Assembly: GCF_020176955.2 (NCBI RefSeq)
Contig: NZ_JAIUCZ020000008.1
Span: forward strand, 372,001 to 436,000
Reading direction: 5' to 3'
Length of the DNA stretch: 64,000 bases
From: Nocardia sp. alder85J
GTDB lineage: Bacteria; Actinomycetota; Actinomycetes; Mycobacteriales; Mycobacteriaceae
This document shows positions 57,686-64,000 of the stretch, piece by piece. A model generated the notes under the pieces. It was not told the origin of the DNA and searched no databases. It saw nothing but the letters and a program-made list of their open reading frames with translations. Position numbers and translations under genes: made by a program. Positions within the stretch are counted from its first letter, which is position 1; every line of letters starts with the position of its first letter.

Positions 57686-59649
57686 CCCAGGCCACGGTGG
57701 AGGATACGGCCGAGCTGAACGGCTCGCGCGCGATCTCGTTGCTACAGCGCGTCATCCTGCCCCGGCCGGGCGAACCGCTGGACGTGCGCACGCTGTATCT
57801 CGAGGAGTCCGCGACCAATGCCCGTCGCGCCCATGCGCCCTCGCGCACCTCGCTGTCGATCGGCGCCGAGTCCGAGGTGTCGTTCTGCACCTACTTCAAC
57901 GCGGTCCCGGCGAGCTACTGGCGGCGCTGGTCGATCCTGACCTCGGTGGTGCTGCGGCTGGAACTGTCCGGCCACGGCCGCGTCGACGTCTACCGCTCCA
58001 AGGCCGACGGCTCGCGAATCCACGTGCAGGGCAACGAGTTCACCGCTTCCGACACCACACACGTGGAGTTCGAGGTGGATCTCGGCCCGTTCGAGGACGG
58101 CGGCTGGATCTGGTTCGACATCACCACCGACAGCGCGGTCGAACTGCGCAGCGGCGGCTGGTACGCGCCGGTCGAGGCGCCCGGCGACGGCGGCATCGCG
58201 GTCGGCATGCCCACCTTCAACCGGCCGACCGACTGCGTGAAAACCCTTGCCGCCCTGGGCTCGGACCCGCTGGTGCTGGAGAAGATCAAGGCAGTGATCA
58301 TCGCCGACCAGGGCACCCGAAAGACGGTCGACGAACCCGGATTCGCCGAGGCCGCAGCGGGTCTCGGTGGCCGGCTGGCCATCCACGACCAGCCCAACCT
58401 CGGCGGTTCCGGCGGCTACAGCCGGGTCATGTACGAGGCGCTGAAGACCACCGACGCGCAGTACATCGTCTACATGGACGACGACATCGAGATCGAGCCG
58501 GACTGCATCCTGCGCGCCCTCGCCTTCGCCCGCTTCGCCCGCACCCCCACGCTGGTCGGCGGGCAGATGCTCAACCTGCAGGAGCGCTCGCACCTGCACG
58601 TCATGGGTGAGATCGTCGACCGCGGCATCTGGATGTGGACCGCCGCCCCCCACGTGGAATACGACCACGACTTCGCCAAGTACCCGCTGCGCGACCGGGA
58701 CAACTCGAAGCTGCTGCACCGCCGCGTCGACGTCGACTTCAACGGCTGGTGGACCTGCGTGATCCCGCGCTCGGTGGCCGAGGAGATCGGCCAGCCGCTG
58801 CCGCTGTTCCTGAAGTGGGACGACGTCGAGTACGGCCTGCGCGCCCGCGCCGCCGGCTATCCGACGGTCACCCTGCCCGGTGCGGCGGTGTGGCACATGG
58901 CGTGGAGCGACAAGGACGACGCCATCGACTGGCAGGCGTACTTCCACCTGCGCAACCGCCTGGTGGTCGCGGCGCTGCACCTGCCCAACGACGGCCGGCC
59001 GATGGTGATCAACACCGTCAAGGCCACCCTGAAACACCTGCTGTGCCTGGAGTATTCGACGGTCGCCATCCAGAACCAGGCGATCCGCGACTTCCTGGCG
59101 GGTCCGGACGCGCTGTTCGAACTACTGCCGACCGCCCTGGGCGAGGTGGCGCGGATGCGCAAGGACTTCCCGGACGCCGTGGTGGTTCCCTCGTCCACCG
59201 AACTGCCGCTGGCCAGCGGCAGCGGCGTGGGCGCGGTCGGCGAACCGGGCAACCCGATCGCCAAGGTGGTCCGGCTCGCCAAGGGGGTGGTGCACAATCT
59301 GCGCGCCGCCGATCCGCGGCATCACGAGCGCCCGCAGCTGAACGTGCCCACCCTGGACGCTCGCTGGTTCCTGCTGTCGCAGGTCGACGGTGTCACCGTG
59401 ACGACGGCCGACGGCCGCGGCGTGGTGTACCGCAAGCGCGATCCGCGACAGGCGTGGGGGCTGTTCAAGGAGGCGATGCGATTGCGTCGCGAATTGGCCG
59501 GGCGCTTCCCGACGGTCCGGGAGCGGTATCGTGCCGCGCATCCGCGGTTGACCAGTACGGCCGCGTGGGAGAACGTCTTCGGTATCCACGACGATCGAAT
59601 CCCGGGCGATCGAAGCCAGGGCGATCGAAACCAGGGAGAGCAGCAATGA
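57682..59649 (+). CDS. glfT2: Galactofuranosyltransferase GlfT2
   Basis: The 655-residue protein has an N-terminal beta-sandwich domain to about residue 160 and a GT-A domain starting GIAVGMPTFNRPTDCVKTLAAL. The metal-binding acidic cluster is YIVYMDDDIEIEPD near residue 265, followed by FNGWWTCVIPRSV and the WDDVEYGLRARAAGY acceptor segment with the catalytic Asp. Helices follow at the C-terminus. It polymerises galactan by adding alternating beta-1,5 and beta-1,6 galactofuranose units. The C-terminal 15 residues are a small GDRSQGDRNQG-type repeat. It overlaps glf by 4 bases. Confidence 0.96.
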   Translation: MTQATVEDTAELNGSRAISLLQRVILPRPGEPLDVRTLYLEESATNARRAHAPSRTSLSIGAESEVSFCTYFNAVPASYWRRWSILTSVVLRLELSGHGRVDVYRSKADGSRIHVQGNEFTASDTTHVEFEVDLGPFEDGGWIWFDITTDSAVELRSGGWYAPVEAPGDGGIAVGMPTFNRPTDCVKTLAALGSDPLVLEKIKAVIIADQGTRKTVDEPGFAEAAAGLGGRLAIHDQPNLGGSGGYSRVMYEALKTTDAQYIVYMDDDIEIEPDCILRALAFARFARTPTLVGGQMLNLQERSHLHVMGEIVDRGIWMWTAAPHVEYDHDFAKYPLRDRDNSKLLHRRVDVDFNGWWTCVIPRSVAEEIGQPLPLFLKWDDVEYGLRARAAGYPTVTLPGAAVWHMAWSDKDDAIDWQAYFHLRNRLVVAALHLPNDGRPMVINTVKATLKHLLCLEYSTVAIQNQAIRDFLAGPDALFELLPTALGEVARMRKDFPDAVVVPSSTELPLASGSGVGAVGEPGNPIAKVVRLAKGVVHNLRAADPRHHERPQLNVPTLDARWFLLSQVDGVTVTTADGRGVVYRKRDPRQAWGLFKEAMRLRRELAGRFPTVRERYRAAHPRLTSTAAWENVFGIHDDRIPGDRSQGDRNQGEQQ

Positions 59650-60215
59650 CCGCCGCCCAGTCGGCCGATCAACCCCGTCTGCACGTGGTGCCCGAACCAG
59701 CGGCGCCACGCCCGGCGGAGGTGCGGATCATCAACGCGGTGCAGGGGACCATCGGCAGCGACCCGCGGGTGGTGCGCGCCGCCCGCGGCCTGTCGCACTT
59801 CGGCGAGCATTCGCTGGGCTGGCTCGGCATCGCCGCGATCGGCGCGCTGGCCGACAAGCCGCGGCGCCGGCAGTGGGCCGGGGTGGCCGTCGGCGCGTTC
59901 GGCGCGCACGCCGCCTCGGTGATCATCAAGCGCGTGGTGCGCCGGCCCCGGCCGCACGATCCGTCGGTGCGGATCAACGCGTCGACGCCGAGCACACTCA
60001 GCTTCCCGTCCTCGCACGCGACCTCCACCACGGCCGCAGCGGTGTTGCTCGGCAGGCTCACCGGGTTACCCTTGCCCGCGGTGCTGGTGCCGCCCATGCT
60101 GATCTCCCGGGTCGTGCTCGGGGTGCACTACCCCACCGACGTGCTCGCCGGCGCGGCGCTGGGCGCCGCCTCCGCGGCCGTCGTGCTGGCCGCCGAAAAG
60201 AGACTCGAGAGTTGA
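59646..60215 (+). CDS. PAP2 family phosphatase (decaprenylphosphoryl-5-phosphoribose phosphatase, Rv3807c-like)
   Basis: The 189-residue protein has the PAP2 signature: KRVVRRPRPHDPS, then SFPSSHATSTT and SRVVLGVHYPTDVLAG, with the catalytic histidines in the second and third blocks. Several helices are evident. In mycobacteria the gene beside ubiA is assigned to removing the 5-phosphate of decaprenylphosphoryl ribose on the way to decaprenylphosphoryl arabinose. It overlaps glfT2 by 4 bases. Confidence 0.92.
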   Translation: MTAAQSADQPRLHVVPEPAAPRPAEVRIINAVQGTIGSDPRVVRAARGLSHFGEHSLGWLGIAAIGALADKPRRRQWAGVAVGAFGAHAASVIIKRVVRRPRPHDPSVRINASTPSTLSFPSSHATSTTAAAVLLGRLTGLPLPAVLVPPMLISRVVLGVHYPTDVLAGAALGAASAAVVLAAEKRLES

Positions 60216-60238
60216 CCGCACAGGAAAGAGCCCTGGTC

Positions 60239-61183
60239 GTGAGTGAAGAGCCGACAACCGTCGAACTGGACGAGGCCGTCATCAAGGGCCCGCCGAAGAC
60301 CTTGGTCGGCGGGCTGTTCAAGGCCATCCGGCCGCGGCAGTGGGTGAAGAACGTCCTGGTGCTGGCCGCGCCGATGGCCGCCGGCAAGCTACCGGACGGC
60401 CAGTACGCGCTCGCCGACAGCACCCGGCTCGGGCACATCGGCATCGCGTTCGTGGTCTTCTGCCTGGCCGCCTCGGGTATCTACCTGGTCAACGACGCGC
60501 TGGACGTGGAGGCCGACCGCGCCCATCCGACCAAGCGGTACCGGCCGATCGCGGCCGGTGTGGTGCCGGTGAACCTGGCCTACGCGCTGTCGGTGGTGTT
60601 CCTGCTCGCCTCGCTGGTCGGATCGTTCCTGGCCTCCTGGCAACTGGCCGTGGTGATGGCGGTCTACATCGCCATCCAGCTGGCCTACTGCTTCGGGCTC
60701 AAGCATCAGGCCGTGCTGGACATCTGCATCGTGTCCTCGGGCTTCCTGCTGCGCGCGGTCGCCGGTGGCGCCGCGTCGGACATCCGTCTGTCGCAGTGGT
60801 TCCTGTTGATCATGGCGTTCGGCTCGCTGTTCATGGCGGCTGGAAAGCGCTACGCGGAGCTGAAGATCGCGCTCGACACCGGCGCCAAGATCCGCAAGTC
60901 GTTGCAGTACTACACCCCCACCTACCTGCGCTTCATCTGGACGTTGTCGGCCACTGCGGTGGTGGTCTTCTACGGCCTCTGGGCGTTCGAAACCGACCAC
61001 AAGCACACCCAGTGGTTCGCCGTCTCGATGATTCCGTTTACGATCGCAATCCTGCGCTACGCGGTCGACGTCGATGGTGGCGAGGCCGGTGAACCCGAAG
61101 AGATCGCGCTGGGGGACCGCATTCTGCAACTCCTGGCCATCGCGTGGATCGGAGCGGTAGGTGTTGCTGTCTATCTCACCTGA
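60239..61183 (+). CDS. ubiA: Decaprenyl-phosphate phosphoribosyltransferase (UbiA family)
   Basis: The GTG at 60239 (VSEEPTTVE) gives 314 residues and aligns with the start of mycobacterial UbiA; a TTG at 60212 inside the PAP2 stop is the alternative. The protein has about nine helices. It carries the diagnostic NDALDVEADRAHPTKRYRPIAAG (NDxxDxxxD) and the second motif region FGSLFMAAGKRYAEL. Near the end is RYAVDVDGGEAGEPEEIALGDR. It joins phosphoribosyl pyrophosphate and decaprenyl phosphate, the first step of arabinose-donor supply. Confidence 0.94.
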   Translation: MSEEPTTVELDEAVIKGPPKTLVGGLFKAIRPRQWVKNVLVLAAPMAAGKLPDGQYALADSTRLGHIGIAFVVFCLAASGIYLVNDALDVEADRAHPTKRYRPIAAGVVPVNLAYALSVVFLLASLVGSFLASWQLAVVMAVYIAIQLAYCFGLKHQAVLDICIVSSGFLLRAVAGGAASDIRLSQWFLLIMAFGSLFMAAGKRYAELKIALDTGAKIRKSLQYYTPTYLRFIWTLSATAVVVFYGLWAFETDHKHTQWFAVSMIPFTIAILRYAVDVDGGEAGEPEEIALGDRILQLLAIAWIGAVGVAVYLT

Positions 61184-61187
61184 CGAG

Positions 61188-63278
61188 ATGGTGGTCGAGG
61201 GACAACAGAACGAGGGAGATCCGGCGGCCGGTGCCGCCGGTCCGGTCACGCGCGCCCAACGGCGCCTGGCCCTGACGTCCCGGACCGTCTTCGTCGGTGG
61301 GGTGACCCTCACCGCCGTCCTCTTCGGTCTCGGCGCCTGGCAGCGCCGCTGGATCGCGGACGACGGCCTGATCGTGTTGCGCACGGTGCGCAATCTGCTG
61401 GCCGGCTACGGGCCGGTCTTCAACGAGGGCGAGCGGGTGGAGACCAACACCAGCGCCGCCTGGACGTACGTCATCTGGTTCTTCTCCTGGGTCACCCACG
61501 CCCGGCTGGAGTACGTCAGTCTCTGGGTGGCGCTGACCCTGTCGGTGCTGGCCATCGTGCTGGCCATGCTCGGCGCCGCGCGGCTGTGGGGCCGGCCCTG
61601 GGACGCCCCGGGCCGGATCGGTGGCCTGACGCTGCTGCTGCCGGCGGGCGCGGCGGTGTACATCGCGGTGCCGCCCGCCCGTGACTACGCCACCTCCGGG
61701 CTGGAGAACTGCCTGGTGATCTGCTGGCTGGGCCTGCTGTGGTGGCTGCTGGTGCGGTGGAGCCGCACCGAGCGGGCCCGCGCCGGCCTGGTTTTGACCA
61801 TCGCCTTCGTCGCCGGGCTGTCCTGGCTGATCCGTCCGGAGATGGTCATCGTCGGCGGGCTGGCCGGGCTGCTGATCCTGCTCGCGCCGATGCCCGCGAC
61901 CCGGCTGGGCCCGCTGGTGATGCGGGTGCTGATCCTCGTGGTCGCCTGCCTGGTGCCCGGCTGCTACCAGATCTTCCGGATGGGCTTCTACGGGTTGCCC
62001 TATCCGAACACGGCCGTGGCCAAGGAGGCCGGCGGCGCCAAGTGGGGACAGGGCTTCACCTACCTCTGGGATCTGAGCGGGCCGTATCTGCTGTGGCTGC
62101 CGGTGGCGCTGCTGCTGGTGGCGGTGGTACTCACCCGGCGGCCGGTGCGGGTCCGGGCGGCCGGCTCCGACACCGCCGCCGCGGCGGGACCCGCCGCGCG
62201 CGTACGGCGGCTGTGGCAGCGCCGGGAGCGGCTGCGCGCCCCGGGTGTGGTGGTCGCCCTGGTATTGCTCGGCGGTCTGGCGCTGGTGGTGTTCGAACTG
62301 CGCGTCGGCGGTGACTTCATGCACGGCCGGATGCTGTTGCCGCAGTTGTTCTGTCTGCTGCTGCCGGTGTCGGTGCTGCCGGTGCGGGTGCCGCTGCGGC
62401 GGGCCGCTGGTGATGTACCGCGGCGGGCCGCTGGTGATGTACCGCGGCGGGCCGCTGGTGATGTACCGCGGCGGGCCGCTGGTGATGTACCGCGGCGGGC
62501 CGCTGGTGACGCGGCGCCGGATCGGGCGGCGACGCGGCTCGCGGCGGTGACCGGGGTGGCCTGGCTGGCCGTGGTCGTCTGGTCGGTGCTGGTGACCAAC
62601 AGCACCGGCAACAACTCCGGCGCCAACATCAGCTCGACCGGCATCGTCGACGAGCGGATCTACTACGTGCTCAACAGTTCCCACCAGCACCCGGTGCTGG
62701 CCGAGGACTATCTGGACTATCCGCGCATGCGGGCGATGGTGCAGGACATCGCCGCGACGCCCGACGGCGGTCTGCTGCTGAGTTCGCCGTCGTACATGAT
62801 GTGGTACGTCGCCCCGCCGCCACTGCCGATTCCCGACGGCGGCGCCGGGCACACCGTCTACTTCCTGAACCTCGGCATGACCAGCATGAACGTGCCGCTG
62901 GACGTGCGGGTCATCGATCAGGAGGGGCTGGCCTATCCGCTGGCCGCGCACACCGACCGGCTCACCGACGGCCGCATCGGGCACGACAAGAACCTGTATC
63001 CGGACTGGGTGATCGTGGATGCCGGTGCGGTGGCCCAGCATCCGTGGATGCCGTGGTTCCTGGACGAGAAGTGGGTCACCCAGGCCCGCACCGCGCTGAC
63101 CTGCCCGGACACCCAGGCGCTGCTGGCCTCCTCGCGCGGGCCGCTGACCCTGTCCCGGTTCCGGCACAACGTGGAACAGGCCTTCCATTTCGCGAAATAT
63201 CGCATCGACCGGGTGCCGAAGTACGAAATCCAACGGTGCGGTCTGATCGATCCGACCGCCGCGGTCGCTCCGAATTAG
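61188..63278 (+). CDS. aftB: Arabinofuranosyltransferase AftB
   Basis: The ATG at 61188 follows the ubiA stop by 4 bases and gives 696 residues. It is a GT-C membrane enzyme. The first extracellular loop carries the catalytic acidic pair in RRWIADDGLIVLRTVRNLLAGYGPVFNEGERVETNTS, about nine to eleven helices follow, and the last 220 residues form a soluble extracellular domain ending YEIQRCGLIDPTAAVAPN. AftB adds the terminal beta-1,2 arabinofuranose to arabinan. A loop after helix VSVLPVRV contains an eight-residue tandem repeat RRAAGDVP, not expected in the family. Confidence 0.94.
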   Translation: MVVEGQQNEGDPAAGAAGPVTRAQRRLALTSRTVFVGGVTLTAVLFGLGAWQRRWIADDGLIVLRTVRNLLAGYGPVFNEGERVETNTSAAWTYVIWFFSWVTHARLEYVSLWVALTLSVLAIVLAMLGAARLWGRPWDAPGRIGGLTLLLPAGAAVYIAVPPARDYATSGLENCLVICWLGLLWWLLVRWSRTERARAGLVLTIAFVAGLSWLIRPEMVIVGGLAGLLILLAPMPATRLGPLVMRVLILVVACLVPGCYQIFRMGFYGLPYPNTAVAKEAGGAKWGQGFTYLWDLSGPYLLWLPVALLLVAVVLTRRPVRVRAAGSDTAAAAGPAARVRRLWQRRERLRAPGVVVALVLLGGLALVVFELRVGGDFMHGRMLLPQLFCLLLPVSVLPVRVPLRRAAGDVPRRAAGDVPRRAAGDVPRRAAGDVPRRAAGDAAPDRAATRLAAVTGVAWLAVVVWSVLVTNSTGNNSGANISSTGIVDERIYYVLNSSHQHPVLAEDYLDYPRMRAMVQDIAATPDGGLLLSSPSYMMWYVAPPPLPIPDGGAGHTVYFLNLGMTSMNVPLDVRVIDQEGLAYPLAAHTDRLTDGRIGHDKNLYPDWVIVDAGAVAQHPWMPWFLDEKWVTQARTALTCPDTQALLASSRGPLTLSRFRHNVEQAFHFAKYRIDRVPKYEIQRCGLIDPTAAVAPN
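62397..62509 (+). repeat. 24-bp tandem repeat coding RRAAGDVP inside aftB
   Basis: Four identical 24-base units (62397-62420, 62421-62444, 62445-62468 and 62469-62492) and a partial fifth code RRAAGDVP in frame. Units are identical at every base, which points to recent expansion. Confidence 0.95.
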
Positions 63279-63450
63279 CTATACCTGGACGCTCATCCAC
63301 GTGGTCGCGACGCGGTAACGCCGGCGTAGCCCCCGAGCGATAAGCTGCCTGGAGACATCCGTCGGGAGCGCATGTCCACATCCGTTCCGGCGGTCATTCG
63401 TAGCCGCGGCCGGGTTCGCCGGGCCGTACAACCGAAAGGCCGATCAGAAT

Positions 63451-64000
63451 ATGCGTGGGGTGACTGTTTTCCGAGTGCGGTCCAGACGTCCGGGCCGACA
63501 TGCCGGTCGATTGGCCAGGGCAGCACTCGGAATGACGCTGGCAGCCCTGCTGCCGTTGAGCGTCGCGGTCGGCGGGGCGGGTACGGCAGCGGCCGCATTC
63601 GACCCCTCGGCCACCGATTTCTGGGTCGACTCGCCGGTGATGGGCCCGATCAAGTCCCGGATCTTCCGCGCCGCGGACGGCAACACCGATCGGGTCGTGT
63701 ACGCGCTGGACGGCATGCGCGCCCGCGAGGACCTGAACGGCTGGGAGATCGAGACGAACATCGCGGCCGCGCTCACGGCCGCCAACATCAACGTCGTGAT
63801 GCCGGTGGGCGGCCAGTCCAGTTTCTACGCCGACTGGAACGCGCCCAGTTCGTTCCTGGGCCTGCCGCCGGTCAGCGGCTCGTCCGGGTCGGCTTCCGGC
63901 TCGTCGTCGGGATCCGGTGGGTTGCAGGTGCTCTCGGGCGGTCCGGGCAAGAGCTACCGGTACGACTGGGAGACCTTCCTGACCAGCGACCTGCGCAACG
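63451..64000 (+). CDS. Antigen-85-type mycolyltransferase (partial, cut by window end)
   Basis: The frame runs from the ATG at 63451 to the window end (183 codons). A signal peptide (about 45 residues, ending TAAAA) precedes the alpha/beta-hydrolase start FWVDSPVMGPIKSRIFRAADGNTDRVVYALDGMRAREDLNGWEI. The family landmark FYADWNAPS and YRYDWETFLTSDL are present. Between them is a Ser/Gly insertion of about 30 residues compared with Ag85. The catalytic Ser lies beyond the window. The enzyme moves mycolic acids from trehalose monomycolate to arabinogalactan or another trehalose. Its place behind aftB matches fbp genes of relatives. Confidence 0.92.
   Translation, partial: MRGVTVFRVRSRRPGRHAGRLARAALGMTLAALLPLSVAVGGAGTAAAAFDPSATDFWVDSPVMGPIKSRIFRAADGNTDRVVYALDGMRAREDLNGWEIETNIAAALTAANINVVMPVGGQSSFYADWNAPSSFLGLPPVSGSSGSASGSSSGSGGLQVLSGGPGKSYRYDWETFLTSDLRN

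Noticed and set aside
62397..62509. Insertion or assembly error that breaks aftB
   Set aside because: The repeat length is a multiple of three and the frame continues intact to the normal AftB C-terminus, so it is treated as a real in-frame expansion.

Overview
The window is a very GC-rich actinobacterial chromosome segment. Its gene content points to a mycolic-acid-containing member of the Mycobacteriales, most likely Nocardia or a close relative. The evidence is an arabinogalactan/mycolate locus (glf, glfT2, PAP2 phosphatase, ubiA, aftB and the start of an antigen-85-type mycolyltransferase), a fused lysX, a PE/PPE/EspG trio, LGFP repeats on a secreted amidase, SodA of the mycobacterial type, and many leaderless-looking starts. 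From about 17.8 kb to the right edge the order largely follows, from memory, Mycobacterium tuberculosis Rv3847 back to Rv3804, with insertions and losses.

Layout. 0-1.1 kb: end of an unrecognised gene and two related small secreted proteins ending in LPPTGSF(G). 1.2-6.2 kb: lysX with a histidine phosphatase behind it, a divergent S4 RNA-binding protein, and rraA. 6.3-9.1 kb: a copper cluster (CopD, CopC, YcnI, membrane protein). 9.4-14.1 kb: a DUF6474-like protein, htpG and a TM0106-type nuclease. 14.2-17.7 kb: two short-chain dehydrogenases, a TetR regulator and a GDT1/TMEM165 manganese exporter behind a yybP-ykoY riboswitch. 17.8-19.9 kb: Rv3847-like protein, sodA, an unknown. 20.1-22.5 kb: a cluster of DnaA-box-like sites in front of a tightly overlapping rhodanese / zinc-ribbon membrane protein / GlpQ operon. 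22.8-27.7 kb: DUF5926, LCP ligase, CPBP protease, an iron-box-controlled DUF2470 protein and an unknown.

27.7-34.6 kb: pheA and a phosphoglycerate-mutase-like protein, then a PE-PPE-EspG cassette that appears inserted between the Rv3837c-like and Rv3836-like genes, then a metallopeptidase, a septum-formation-type protein and serS. 34.6-39.9 kb: an EAL protein with a degenerate GGDEF, a metallo-beta-lactamase/Rieske protein and two acyltransferases. 40.0-47.9 kb: a peptide-type ABC importer with two tandem binding lipoproteins and a small membrane protein. 48.0-56.4 kb: HAD hydrolase, large secreted amidase, SpoIID-like protein, a TipA-type MerR regulator with its palindrome, and a pair of beta-propeller proteins of which the first is cut short. 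56.5-64 kb: the galactan/arabinan synthesis operon and a mycolyltransferase running off the end.

Functional themes are cell-envelope construction (galactan polymerisation, decaprenyl-phosphoarabinose supply, arabinan capping, mycolate transfer, peptidoglycan hydrolysis, LCP ligation, lysyl-phosphatidylglycerol) and metal handling (copper, manganese, iron). Least explained are the shared C-terminal LPxTGSF ending, the helically phased DnaA-box-like cluster, the nested inverted repeat around a dehydrogenase start, and the orphan PE/PPE/EspG cassette. No rRNA, tRNA, CRISPR array, insertion sequence or prophage gene was recognised.
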